In this document: positions 57,087 to 64,000 of the stretch, piece by piece
How positions within the stretch are numbered: position 1 is the stretch's first letter
Layout: the number at the start of each line of letters is the position of its first letter
DNA from: Staphylococcus kloosii
GTDB lineage: Bacteria > Bacillota > Bacilli > Staphylococcales > Staphylococcaceae
Assembly: GCF_003019255.1 (NCBI RefSeq)
Contig: NZ_CP027846.1
Coordinates: 868,001 to 932,000 of the forward strand
Direction: 5' to 3'
Length of the DNA stretch: 64,000 bases
The notes under the pieces: model-generated
The model's database searches: none
Told to the model about the DNA's origin: nothing
Seen by the model: only the letters and a program-made list of their open reading frames with translations
Program-made: the position numbers and the translations under genes

Positions 57087-58700
57087 TTAAATGTAAGATA
57101 ATGTTGGGTTTTCTCTACCAAGTAAATCATGTAGCGCTTTGTATTTATTAAATAAATGTTCATAAGCTTTAACTTTTTCAGCTTCAGGCTGCTTGCGATA
57201 TAAAACAGCTTGTTTCATATTTTCTACTGTAGTTTCTAAATCTGTATAAGCACCACCAACATTAGCGCCAAGCATTGCAGCACCTAATGCGGTTGCATTA
57301 CTTGAATCCAATACTACTACTTCCTTGTTTAATACATTGGCATATATATCTACAAGTAGATCACTTTTCTTAGGAATGCCTCCTGAAGCAAATACAGTGT
57401 GTACTGGAATATTGTTATTTTCAAATTGTTGCATGATTAGTTTTGTACCAAATGCAGTTGCTTCAATATGCGCACGATGGACCATTGCGAAAGGTGTTTG
57501 TAACGTTAAACCGAAAATACTACCCGTAAGTTGACTATCGCTTAAAATACTGCGATTACCATTGTGCCAATCTAACACCGTTACGTGTTGATCTTCGATG
57601 GCAATTTCTTTAGCTAAGTTTTCAAGATGTTCTAATACTGATATGTTTTGTCTTTTTGCTTCATCCACAATCGCTTTAGGCGCTTGTTGGGCAGAATAAT
57701 TAAACAAGTCACCTACAGCTGCTTGACCAGCTTCATAAGCATACAGTCCCGGTATGATAGCATCTTTTACAGAACCAGTAATAGCTGGTATTGGTGCTTG
57801 TTTAGCATCTAACATTAGGTGACATGTGCTAGTACCGATAACTGGTGTGAATTCACCTTGTTGAATCGCACCTACACCTAAAACGCCTGAATGTGCATCA
57901 ATAATATAAGGAGAAATTTGAACATTAGCATTTAATCCCCATAATTGTTGATAGTGTGTACTAAGAGATCCCGCACTTTCTCCAATTTTGACTACTGGTG
58001 CTTCACATTTTTCTTTAACGATGTCTGGCAATTCACTATCTACTGCAGCGAAAAACTCATAATTGAATCCTTCTTCTTCATTATAAAAGCCTTTAAAACC
58101 AATACCACAATTAGAACGTAAATTTTTGTTTGTTAGTAAGCTAACGAGATAGTCACCAGCCTCCATAATATATGAGGTAGCTTCTAAAATTTCAGGCGCT
58201 TGCTGTTTCACTTCTAATATTTTAGGAATCATCCATTCACAATTAACACTATGACCATAATTATCTAACCAGTGCTTATTATATTGTGCGCTAATTTCAT
58301 TCATTAAATCAGCTTGTTCTTGAGCACCGTGGTGTTTCCATAGTTTTACATAGGAATGTGGATTATTTTCGTATTCAGATTTAGTATGTAATGGTTCGAA
58401 ATTATCATCTAAAAATACGATGGTACAACTTGTAAAATCAATGCCAATGCCAATTACTTCATTAGGATCAACTTGACTGTCATTTAATACATGAGTTACA
58501 CCTTGTTCAAGGATCTGCGTATAATCCTCGGCATGTTGTAAAAAATAATTTTGCGGTAATTTTTGGCCGTTTAAGGAACCAGAAATTGTGCCATGTGGGT
58601 ATTCTTTAATATAACTTGATATTATAGCTCCGTTTGATGTATCTACTAAAAATACTCTTCCAGAGGCTGTGCCATAATCTATGCCAATACTGTAACTCAT
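57087..58700 (-). CDS. araB: Ribulokinase
   Basis: A 537-residue sugar kinase of the FGGY family that phosphorylates L-ribulose (and often other pentuloses). It opens with SIGIDYGTASGRVFLVD (the ATP/phosphate 1 motif), has GIGIDFTSCTIVFLD near 85, ASYIMEAGDYL-like EATSYIMEAGDYLVS near 175, HSGVLGVGAI near 270 and ATAFGTKLIMQQF/FASGGIPKKSDLL near 415-450. Length is normal for AraB. No araA, araD or araE is adjacent, so the gene stands alone. The upstream region has an AraR-like palindrome and a cre-like site. Confidence 0.9.
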   Translation of the reverse strand: MSYSIGIDYGTASGRVFLVDTSNGAIISSYIKEYPHGTISGSLNGQKLPQNYFLQHAEDYTQILEQGVTHVLNDSQVDPNEVIGIGIDFTSCTIVFLDDNFEPLHTKSEYENNPHSYVKLWKHHGAQEQADLMNEISAQYNKHWLDNYGHSVNCEWMIPKILEVKQQAPEILEATSYIMEAGDYLVSLLTNKNLRSNCGIGFKGFYNEEEGFNYEFFAAVDSELPDIVKEKCEAPVVKIGESAGSLSTHYQQLWGLNANVQISPYIIDAHSGVLGVGAIQQGEFTPVIGTSTCHLMLDAKQAPIPAITGSVKDAIIPGLYAYEAGQAAVGDLFNYSAQQAPKAIVDEAKRQNISVLEHLENLAKEIAIEDQHVTVLDWHNGNRSILSDSQLTGSIFGLTLQTPFAMVHRAHIEATAFGTKLIMQQFENNNIPVHTVFASGGIPKKSDLLVDIYANVLNKEVVVLDSSNATALGAAMLGANVGGAYTDLETTVENMKQAVLYRKQPEAEKVKAYEHLFNKYKALHDLLGRENPTLSYI

Positions 58701-58762
58701 ATCGGGTAAATCCTCCTTATAATAGGTAATTATTTATATTTTAATTAAAGATTGTAAACTAA

Positions 58763-58776
58763 TGATAGTGCTTACA
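58763..58776. promoter_or_regulatory. cre-like site upstream of araB
   Basis: On the minus strand TGTAAGCACTATCA matches the CcpA consensus except for CG to CA in the centre. It is 63-76 bases before the start. Confidence 0.4.
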
Positions 58777-58783
58777 TTTCATG

Positions 58784-58815
58784 CTGTAAAGTTGTACAAC
58801 TCGTAAACTTACAGT
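58784..58815. promoter_or_regulatory. AraR-like palindrome upstream of araB
   Basis: AGTTGTACAACT (58790-58801) is a perfect 12-base palindrome built from TTGTAC/GTACAA, the half-site of B. subtilis AraR operators. Outer arms CTGTAA and TTACAG extend the symmetry. Confidence 0.45.
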
Positions 58816-58927
58816 AAACTATTCTTTTGTTTACTTGAAAGTGCTATGATGTAATTAGTTTAAGCAGAAGAAATACATAATTATCGACACAAAAAACATA
58901 AAAAGATATATAAGGAGAAGATGTGTA

Positions 58928-59827
58928 ATGACTCTGCGTATAGAAAACGTGACCAAGAAATATAAAGAGTTTAAAGCTGTAGATGATGTTTCCCTTACAC
59001 TCGAAGAAGGTAACATGTTAGGCTTTCTTGGACGTAACGGAGCAGGCAAAACAACGACATTTAGAATGATTTTAGGCTTAACGCCTATCACTGAAGGACA
59101 AATTACTTATAAAGGGAAAAAAATTGATAAAAAGCAATATGATTATGTAGGCTATTTACCTGAAGAACGTGGTTTACACCCTAAGATGAAAGTGTATGAT
59201 GAGTTGTTTTACTTGGCTACATTAAAAGGGATGAAGTCAAAAGATATAAAAAAAGCCATTGATTATTGGCTTAATAGATTCGATATTGTGCAAAATAGAG
59301 ACAAAAAAATCGAAGCATTATCAAAAGGGAATCAACAAAAGATTCAATTGTTAGCAAGTATGATACATCAACCACAATTATTAATTTTAGATGAACCTTT
59401 TAGTGGTTTGGATCCAGTCAATGTAGAATTATTAAAGTCTGCAGTAAAAGAATTAAACGATCAAGGTACGACGATTATTTATAGTTCACATAGAATGGAG
59501 CACGTAGAAGAACTATGTGACGATGTGTGTATTTTAAATAATGGTAAGTTAGTCGTGGCCGGTCAAATTGATGAAGTCAAAGCGAATCATGGTAATAAGA
59601 GTGTAATGATAGAAACTGCGCATGAAATGCCGGAGTTAGAATCGATTGACGGCGTATTAAATGTGGAACGCAACAAACGCGAAATTAAGGTGACGATCGA
59701 GAATGAAGCAATAGCCGAAAAGGTTTATGAAGTAGTCGTAAATTATGGCTTTGTTAAGAGATTTCAAGTCGTTGAACCTTCTTTAAATGAAATTTTCATA
59801 GATAAAGTAGGTGATTATAATGGATAG
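58928..59827 (+). CDS. ABC transporter ATP-binding protein (NatA/YhaQ type)
   Basis: A 299-residue ATPase. Walker A GRNGAGKTT is at about residues 37-45, the signature LSKGNQQKIQ at ~137-146, Walker B LLILDEPFSGLDP at ~155-167, the switch His in SSHRMEH, and a C-terminal regulatory domain of about 85 residues (DUF4162 type: VMIETAHEMPELESIDG to FQVVEPSLNEIF). It forms an ATPase-permease pair with the next gene, overlapping by eight bases. Relatives export Na+, peptides or antimicrobials; the substrate is unknown. Confidence 0.88.
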   Translation: MTLRIENVTKKYKEFKAVDDVSLTLEEGNMLGFLGRNGAGKTTTFRMILGLTPITEGQITYKGKKIDKKQYDYVGYLPEERGLHPKMKVYDELFYLATLKGMKSKDIKKAIDYWLNRFDIVQNRDKKIEALSKGNQQKIQLLASMIHQPQLLILDEPFSGLDPVNVELLKSAVKELNDQGTTIIYSSHRMEHVEELCDDVCILNNGKLVVAGQIDEVKANHGNKSVMIETAHEMPELESIDGVLNVERNKREIKVTIENEAIAEKVYEVVVNYGFVKRFQVVEPSLNEIFIDKVGDYNG

Positions 59828-61055
59828 ATTTTTAGCTACTTTCGCACTTACTTATCGTAATAAGGTAAAAGCAAAATCATTTCTAATTTTCACAGGCATT
59901 GTTGTTATTTTAATCTTAGCAGCGGGCAACATTAATAAAATCATTGATTTATTCGATAATGGCGGAGATAAAATAGGTATAGTTGCGAATAATGATAAGT
60001 TATATAAAGCAATAAACTCTCAAGAAAAACAACTGAATGATGATGCCACGTATCAAAGAATGTCAGAAAGTAAAGCCAAGAAAGAGATAAAAGATAAAAA
60101 GCTAGATGAAGCTTATATTGTTAGTTTAGCTGATAACAAATTAAACGGTAAAATTTTAAGTCATGACACAGTATCTGCACAAAAGCAACAAAAGTTTCAA
60201 GCTATGTTAACGACGATACAAACACAGATTACGGCATCTAATTTGAAATTAACACCATCAGAATTAAAGTCATTGCAAGCCCAAAGTAAAGTATCGACAG
60301 AAATGATATCCGATAATCAACACAATAATAATTTATCTGAAGCACAAAAAATGTTTAATATCATCGTTGTGTATGCCGGAATTATGTTGCTATTCTTTAT
60401 TATTATCAATTATGCAAATCAAATAGCTATGGAAATTGCTACAGAGAAGACGTCGCGTGTTATCGAAATGATTATAACGAGTGTATCACCAATGATGCAT
60501 ATTCTTGCTAAAATAGCAGGGATTATAGCAGTAGCATTAACACAAATAGTGATTTTCGTGATTGTTGCCATTATTTCGTATTTTGCATTTGACGTTAAAG
60601 AAATGTTCAAAGGTTTTGATGTACATCCCGGCTCATTAACTACACAAATTATTATCGTAGGTATGATTAATTTAATCGTGGGTGTATTATCTTACGTTTT
60701 CTTAGCAGCAATATTAGGTGCAATTACTGCTCGAATCGAAGACATTAATCAGTCTATTATGCCAATGTCATTATTAGGTATGATTGGATTATATGTATCG
60801 TTATATAGCGTTTGGAATCCGGATGCGTTAATCACTAAAATTACGAGCTTTATTCCAATGTTATCGCCATTTATTATGTTTGTGCGTTCATCTTCTCCGA
60901 ATGTCGAGATATGGGAAATTGTTGTCAGTGTCATTATTTCGCTGATTACTGCAGTTATTTTATTATGGGTGGCAATAAGAAGTTATAAAGACAGTATTTT
61001 AAGTTTTGATAGAAGCGTAAAAGCTTCAATGAAACGTCTATTAAAACGTAGTTAA
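59820..61055 (+). CDS. ABC-2 transporter permease (NatB/YhaP type)
   Basis: A 411-residue membrane protein. One N-terminal helix (about residues 20-40) is followed by an extracytoplasmic domain of ~140 residues, then five or six helices from ~175 to 395 and a basic tail. NQIAMEIATEKTSRVIEMIITSVSP at about 200-224 is the hallmark of NatB-like permeases, just before the second helix. The start is ATG 59820 (TAGGTG before it), three codons inside an in-frame upstream start. It overlaps the ATPase gene. Confidence 0.87.
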   Translation: MDRFLATFALTYRNKVKAKSFLIFTGIVVILILAAGNINKIIDLFDNGGDKIGIVANNDKLYKAINSQEKQLNDDATYQRMSESKAKKEIKDKKLDEAYIVSLADNKLNGKILSHDTVSAQKQQKFQAMLTTIQTQITASNLKLTPSELKSLQAQSKVSTEMISDNQHNNNLSEAQKMFNIIVVYAGIMLLFFIIINYANQIAMEIATEKTSRVIEMIITSVSPMMHILAKIAGIIAVALTQIVIFVIVAIISYFAFDVKEMFKGFDVHPGSLTTQIIIVGMINLIVGVLSYVFLAAILGAITARIEDINQSIMPMSLLGMIGLYVSLYSVWNPDALITKITSFIPMLSPFIMFVRSSSPNVEIWEIVVSVIISLITAVILLWVAIRSYKDSILSFDRSVKASMKRLLKRS

Positions 61056-61385
61056 TTCTTTGTGTAAATTTACAAAATATATAGATTTACATTTAGTAAA
61101 ATTGTTACAATGTAACTTATAAATATTAGAGTTGTAAATAAAATGAAAACATGCAGGCATACCCCAACAAGTTTATTATTGCTTGTATGTTTTTATTTGA
61201 TTGATGTTTGAACAAGGGAACAGTAATTAGCAGTATCGACAATTAAATAGTTGACTTACGCAGTATTGATATAGTAAATCATCTTAGTATTTTGAGGCAT
61301 ATCAATTAGCATTTCATCGGCATTATTGAATTACTCTCAAATTTTATGTTGATGAAGATGTTTAGTGGGAAAGGGAGTATTTAAC
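61056..61385 (+). other. Intergenic region after the NatAB pair, with weak terminator
   Basis: AAAACATGCAGGCA (61146-61159) pairs with TGCTTGTATGTTTT (61180-61193) using two G-U pairs and is followed by T-rich DNA, so it may end the ABC operon. TTGACT at 61251-61256 followed by TATAGTAAAT may be part of the galM promoter, although the spacing is short. Nothing else is seen. Confidence 0.45.
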
Positions 61386-62402
61386 ATGTTTGCAAAAGTA
61401 GAAAAACAGCGTAACGGTATTGAATTAATAAAAATCGACAACCAAGAAACGACAATCGTATTTTCAAATTTTGGTGCGCGTATTATTTCATGGAAATATG
61501 ATGATAATAGTATTGTGTTAGGTAATATTGTTGAAGCGGATGAATTTTATCAAGCGAACCCATTTAAATTTGGTGCAACGATAGGACGCTACAGTGGCAG
61601 AATTGCAGATGCTACTTTTGAGTTAGATGGTAAAACTTATACTTTAGATCAGAATGATGGGGAAAATAATATTCATGGCGGACCACATGGTCTAGATACT
61701 AAATTTTTTGACTATGAAATTTATGAACAAGTGGGTCAAGTCAAAATCATTTTTACGACGATAATAAAAAGTGAAGATGATCATTTCCCGGGTAATATTG
61801 AGTTAAAAGTGACGCATACATATAATGTTGAGCATAAGTGGACTGTTGAATATGAAGCTATTGCTACTGAGAAAACATTATTTAATCCAATGAATCATGT
61901 TTACTTTAATTTAAATAGAGACAACAATATTATTGATAACCATTATATTAGTAGTGAAAAATTAGCATTGTATCCTTTGGGCGATAATAACTTAGTAAGT
62001 AGTTTAGACCCCATCGATTTAAAAGCATGTTTTGACACTGACAAGATTAAATTTAAAGATATATTTGAAACAACGCATCCTCAGTTGCAGCAACAAATGA
62101 CGCGTTATAATGGTTTAGATCATCCTTTTGACATTAATGATGGCCAAATGACGATTGAAAATAAACATTTTTTATTAAAGGTAGAAACAGATATGCCGAA
62201 TGTTGTTATTTTTACATTTAATGACACTTCAAGTTGGCAAAGTAATTTTAATATTTATAAGCCACATTCAGGATTTACTTTAGAAACACAATGTATTCCT
62301 AATGATATCAACTTGGAAGGTGAAAATGCCCAGTCTATCATAGAAGCAAACAAACCTTTCTACTCTAAAACATCTTATAAAATTTTTGAAAAAGAAATAT
62401 AA
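61386..62402 (+). CDS. galM: Aldose 1-epimerase (mutarotase)
   Basis: A 338-residue enzyme interconverting alpha and beta anomers of aldoses. It has the GalM signatures: GATIGRYSGRIADATFELDG near residues 59-78, NNIHGGPHGLD (catalytic-site His) near 90-100, NPMNHVYFNL with the acid-base His near 170, and the C-terminal SGFTLETQCIPND with the catalytic Glu near 305. The start is ATG 61386 after AAAGGGAG; the upstream GTG in frame overlaps it. It is a single gene with a strong terminator. Confidence 0.9.
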   Translation: MFAKVEKQRNGIELIKIDNQETTIVFSNFGARIISWKYDDNSIVLGNIVEADEFYQANPFKFGATIGRYSGRIADATFELDGKTYTLDQNDGENNIHGGPHGLDTKFFDYEIYEQVGQVKIIFTTIIKSEDDHFPGNIELKVTHTYNVEHKWTVEYEAIATEKTLFNPMNHVYFNLNRDNNIIDNHYISSEKLALYPLGDNNLVSSLDPIDLKACFDTDKIKFKDIFETTHPQLQQQMTRYNGLDHPFDINDGQMTIENKHFLLKVETDMPNVVIFTFNDTSSWQSNFNIYKPHSGFTLETQCIPNDINLEGENAQSIIEANKPFYSKTSYKIFEKEI

Positions 62403-62444
62403 AAAAGTATGGGGTTAGTGCTAAACACTAATCCCATACTTTTT
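62402..62444. terminator. Bidirectional terminator between galM and the MOSC gene
   Basis: AAAAAGTATGGGGTTAGTG (62402-62420) pairs with CACTAATCCCATACTTTTT (62426-62444) with one mismatch. Confidence 0.9.
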
Positions 62445-62448
62445 ATTA

Positions 62449-63102
62449 TTATTGTGCACGAGTTAATAAACGCTGTAGCTTCTCTTTTCTTTTACTTGTA
62501 AGATAAGGGTTTTGGAGTGCATAACTTAATCGCGAAGCGTTTTTACGGTCATTGTAATAAACATCATTAAGTTCATAAACTGATAGTTGTGTATCTTTGT
62601 CTGCTGTTTTTATTAATTTAAGATGGTCATCGCATGATACATATCCCTCTTGTATAACTCGGAAATAAAAGCCTGTTTTGCCCGAAGTAGACATTCTTTT
62701 AACTAAGTCAGGAATTTGATATTTTGCTTGTATTTTCCAACAAGGCTCTCTTATTTCGGATATTTCGATAATTGCATCACCTAATTGATATTGATTGCCA
62801 AAATAAGCTTCGCGTTCATCTAAATTCGCAACCGTAAGATTTTCGCCAAACATAGCATAAGTGGGGAGCTCAACTACATCATCTTGCCACATTTGATAGT
62901 TTGATTTGCTAAATAAACAGACTGCCTTATCGGGACCCCCGTGATCTTTATATTCTTGTTCATCTTGAGTAAAGCCAGTTAGCGATAGCCACATCGATCC
63001 ACTAAAAGGCGTTTTGTTAAGCGCAGAACGCATCGGTCTTTTACTGCTGTAATTTAAATCTTCAATTTTGCCTGTAGATATTGCTTCGACTTCGTAAATC
63101 AT
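62449..63102 (-). CDS. MOSC domain protein (YiiM-like)
   Basis: A 217-residue protein with a MOSC beta-barrel (about residues 15-165). It shows the usual DHGGPDKAVCLFS (about 56-68, with the conserved Cys), MFGENLTV near 84 and EISEIREPCWKIQAKY (Cys near 120) as in the YiiM subfamily, then a C-terminal helical 3-alpha region. YiiM proteins help reduce N-hydroxylated compounds with molybdenum cofactor; a role here is inferred only from the family. It is a single gene. Confidence 0.85.
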   Translation of the reverse strand: MIYEVEAISTGKIEDLNYSSKRPMRSALNKTPFSGSMWLSLTGFTQDEQEYKDHGGPDKAVCLFSKSNYQMWQDDVVELPTYAMFGENLTVANLDEREAYFGNQYQLGDAIIEISEIREPCWKIQAKYQIPDLVKRMSTSGKTGFYFRVIQEGYVSCDDHLKLIKTADKDTQLSVYELNDVYYNDRKNASRLSYALQNPYLTSKRKEKLQRLLTRAQ

Positions 63103-63293
63103 TATTTGACCCCCATTCCCAAGTTTATGCTTATTATATATGAAATATAATGATTATTGAAGCGTAGATGATAGTAATTATTGGTGAATATTACTTTATT
63201 ATTATGATGATAAACAAGGACTTTAGCTATATATTTTTAACATTCTAATGTACAATAAAGATATTACAACTATAGTCATAAAGGGGCAGCATT

Positions 63294-63983
63294 ATGGATA
63301 AGAAACAGTTAAAAATAAGTACATTTGACGATGCATTGCAACAAGTAAAAGACGGTATGGTTATTGGAATTGGGTCAGGTTCCACAATTGAATTACTAAT
63401 CCCACAATTAGCAGAAAAAGTTTCAACTGAACAACTTGATATAACAGGTGTATGTACTTCAAATAAAACAGCTTATATAGCCAAAAAGCATGGCATTAAA
63501 GTAATAGAAATTAACGATGTTACGAATATTGATTTAGCAATTGACGGCGCAGATGAAGTTGATACAGATTTAAACCTTATTAAGGGTGGCGGTGGCGCAT
63601 TATTTAGAGAAAAAGTTATTGATGCCATGGCAAATAAATTTGTTGTACTAGCGGATGAATCTAAAATGGTGAGTTATTTAGGTGAAACCTTTAAATTACC
63701 TGTTGAGGTAGATAAATTCAATTGGTTACTTGTAGCAAGAAAAATTGAAGCATACGATAATCTTGAAGTAATACGTCGCATGGCAGATGATGTGCCCTTT
63801 ATTACAGATAACGGTAATTATATATTGGATGTTGTATTACATAGTGACATTAAACCAGCTGAATTTCATGAATATTTAATTCATTTAATAGGTGTATTAG
63901 AAACTGGGTACTTTATCGATATAGCAGACCAAGCAATTGTTGGTACGCAAGATGGTGTGCAAATTTTTAATAAAGCAAATTAA
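63294..63983 (+). CDS. rpiA: Ribose-5-phosphate isomerase A
   Basis: A 229-residue pentose phosphate enzyme converting ribose 5-phosphate to ribulose 5-phosphate. It contains GIGSGSTIELLIPQL (phosphate loop, about residues 24-38), IDGADEVDTDLNLIKGGGGALFREKVID (catalytic Asp and Glu, about 83-110, read in parts) and VLADESKMV near 121. Length is normal and the gene is complete at the right edge. The ribosome site AAAGGGG precedes the ATG. This is the housekeeping Rpi, which makes the RpiB-like enzyme at 16644 likely to be pathway-specific. Confidence 0.93.
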   Translation: MDKKQLKISTFDDALQQVKDGMVIGIGSGSTIELLIPQLAEKVSTEQLDITGVCTSNKTAYIAKKHGIKVIEINDVTNIDLAIDGADEVDTDLNLIKGGGGALFREKVIDAMANKFVVLADESKMVSYLGETFKLPVEVDKFNWLLVARKIEAYDNLEVIRRMADDVPFITDNGNYILDVVLHSDIKPAEFHEYLIHLIGVLETGYFIDIADQAIVGTQDGVQIFNKAN

Positions 63984-64000
63984 AAAAGAACGTTAACACT

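Noticed and set aside
1..64000. rRNA, tRNA, prophage, insertion sequence or replication origin
   Set aside because: No tRNA-like cloverleaf, rRNA motif, integrase, transposase, terminal repeats or DnaA-box cluster was seen.

Overview
The window is low-GC chromosomal DNA from a Staphylococcus that is probably not S. aureus. Gene content and order follow, from memory, the S. aureus block sarZ - gltT - iruO - tpgX - mqo - hssRS/hrtAB - tcaRAB - emrAB - fni - gltS - rpiA. Several genes in it (hsp20, the tetritol-like operon, the CDP-glycerol transferase pair, an MMPL gene inside the tca locus) are not part of that block as I remember it. A coagulase-negative species is likely; the species cannot be fixed from sequence reading alone. 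There is no rRNA, tRNA, prophage, IS element or CRISPR array.

Layout. 1-9 kb: the end of a formate/nitrite channel, a GNAT protein, Hsp20, the redox regulator SarZ, a small DUF3139 membrane protein, a glutamate/dicarboxylate symporter, a DUF4889-type protein, an AraC regulator, a cytosolic-looking amidase, a CorA transporter, and a TetR/YhgE-like pair. 10-17 kb: a Na/Pi cotransporter under a clear Pho box, then a predicted polyol catabolic locus (SDR, DeoR repressor, Zn-alcohol dehydrogenase, DhaK, DhaL, RpiB) with two cre-like sites and a repeated operator. 17-23 kb: a CopC-CopD/YcnI/DUF2871 copper cluster, the Fur-boxed reductase IruO, a GNAT protein, an amidohydrolase and a TauE-type exporter. 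23-31 kb: a sugar porter, a YhdH quinone reductase, a PaiA-like acetyltransferase, lipoprotein TpgX, and a two-gene cell-wall glycopolymer operon (GT4 plus CDP-glycerol glycerophosphotransferase).

31-48 kb: malate:quinone oxidoreductase; the haem-sensing HssRS system divergent from the HrtBA efflux pump, with the HssR direct repeat between them; a YdcF protein; the tca locus split by an opposing MMPL transporter gene and by two tandem copies of a ~230-bp intergenic repeat; and a TetR-controlled EmrA/EmrB pump. 48-64 kb: mostly housekeeping genes: alpha/beta hydrolase, hotdog thioesterase, a second CorA, type 2 IPP isomerase, GltS, an NhaC-family antiporter, 3-methyladenine glycosylase, DUF805, a solitary ribulokinase, a NatAB-like ABC exporter, aldose epimerase, a MOSC protein and RpiA.

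The most interesting locus is at 12.0-17.1 kb. Two polyol dehydrogenases, a DhaK/DhaL kinase without DhaM, and an RpiB-type isomerase together match the logic of tetritol/erythrulose catabolism (oxidise, phosphorylate, isomerise to erythrose 4-phosphate). That substrate assignment is inference.
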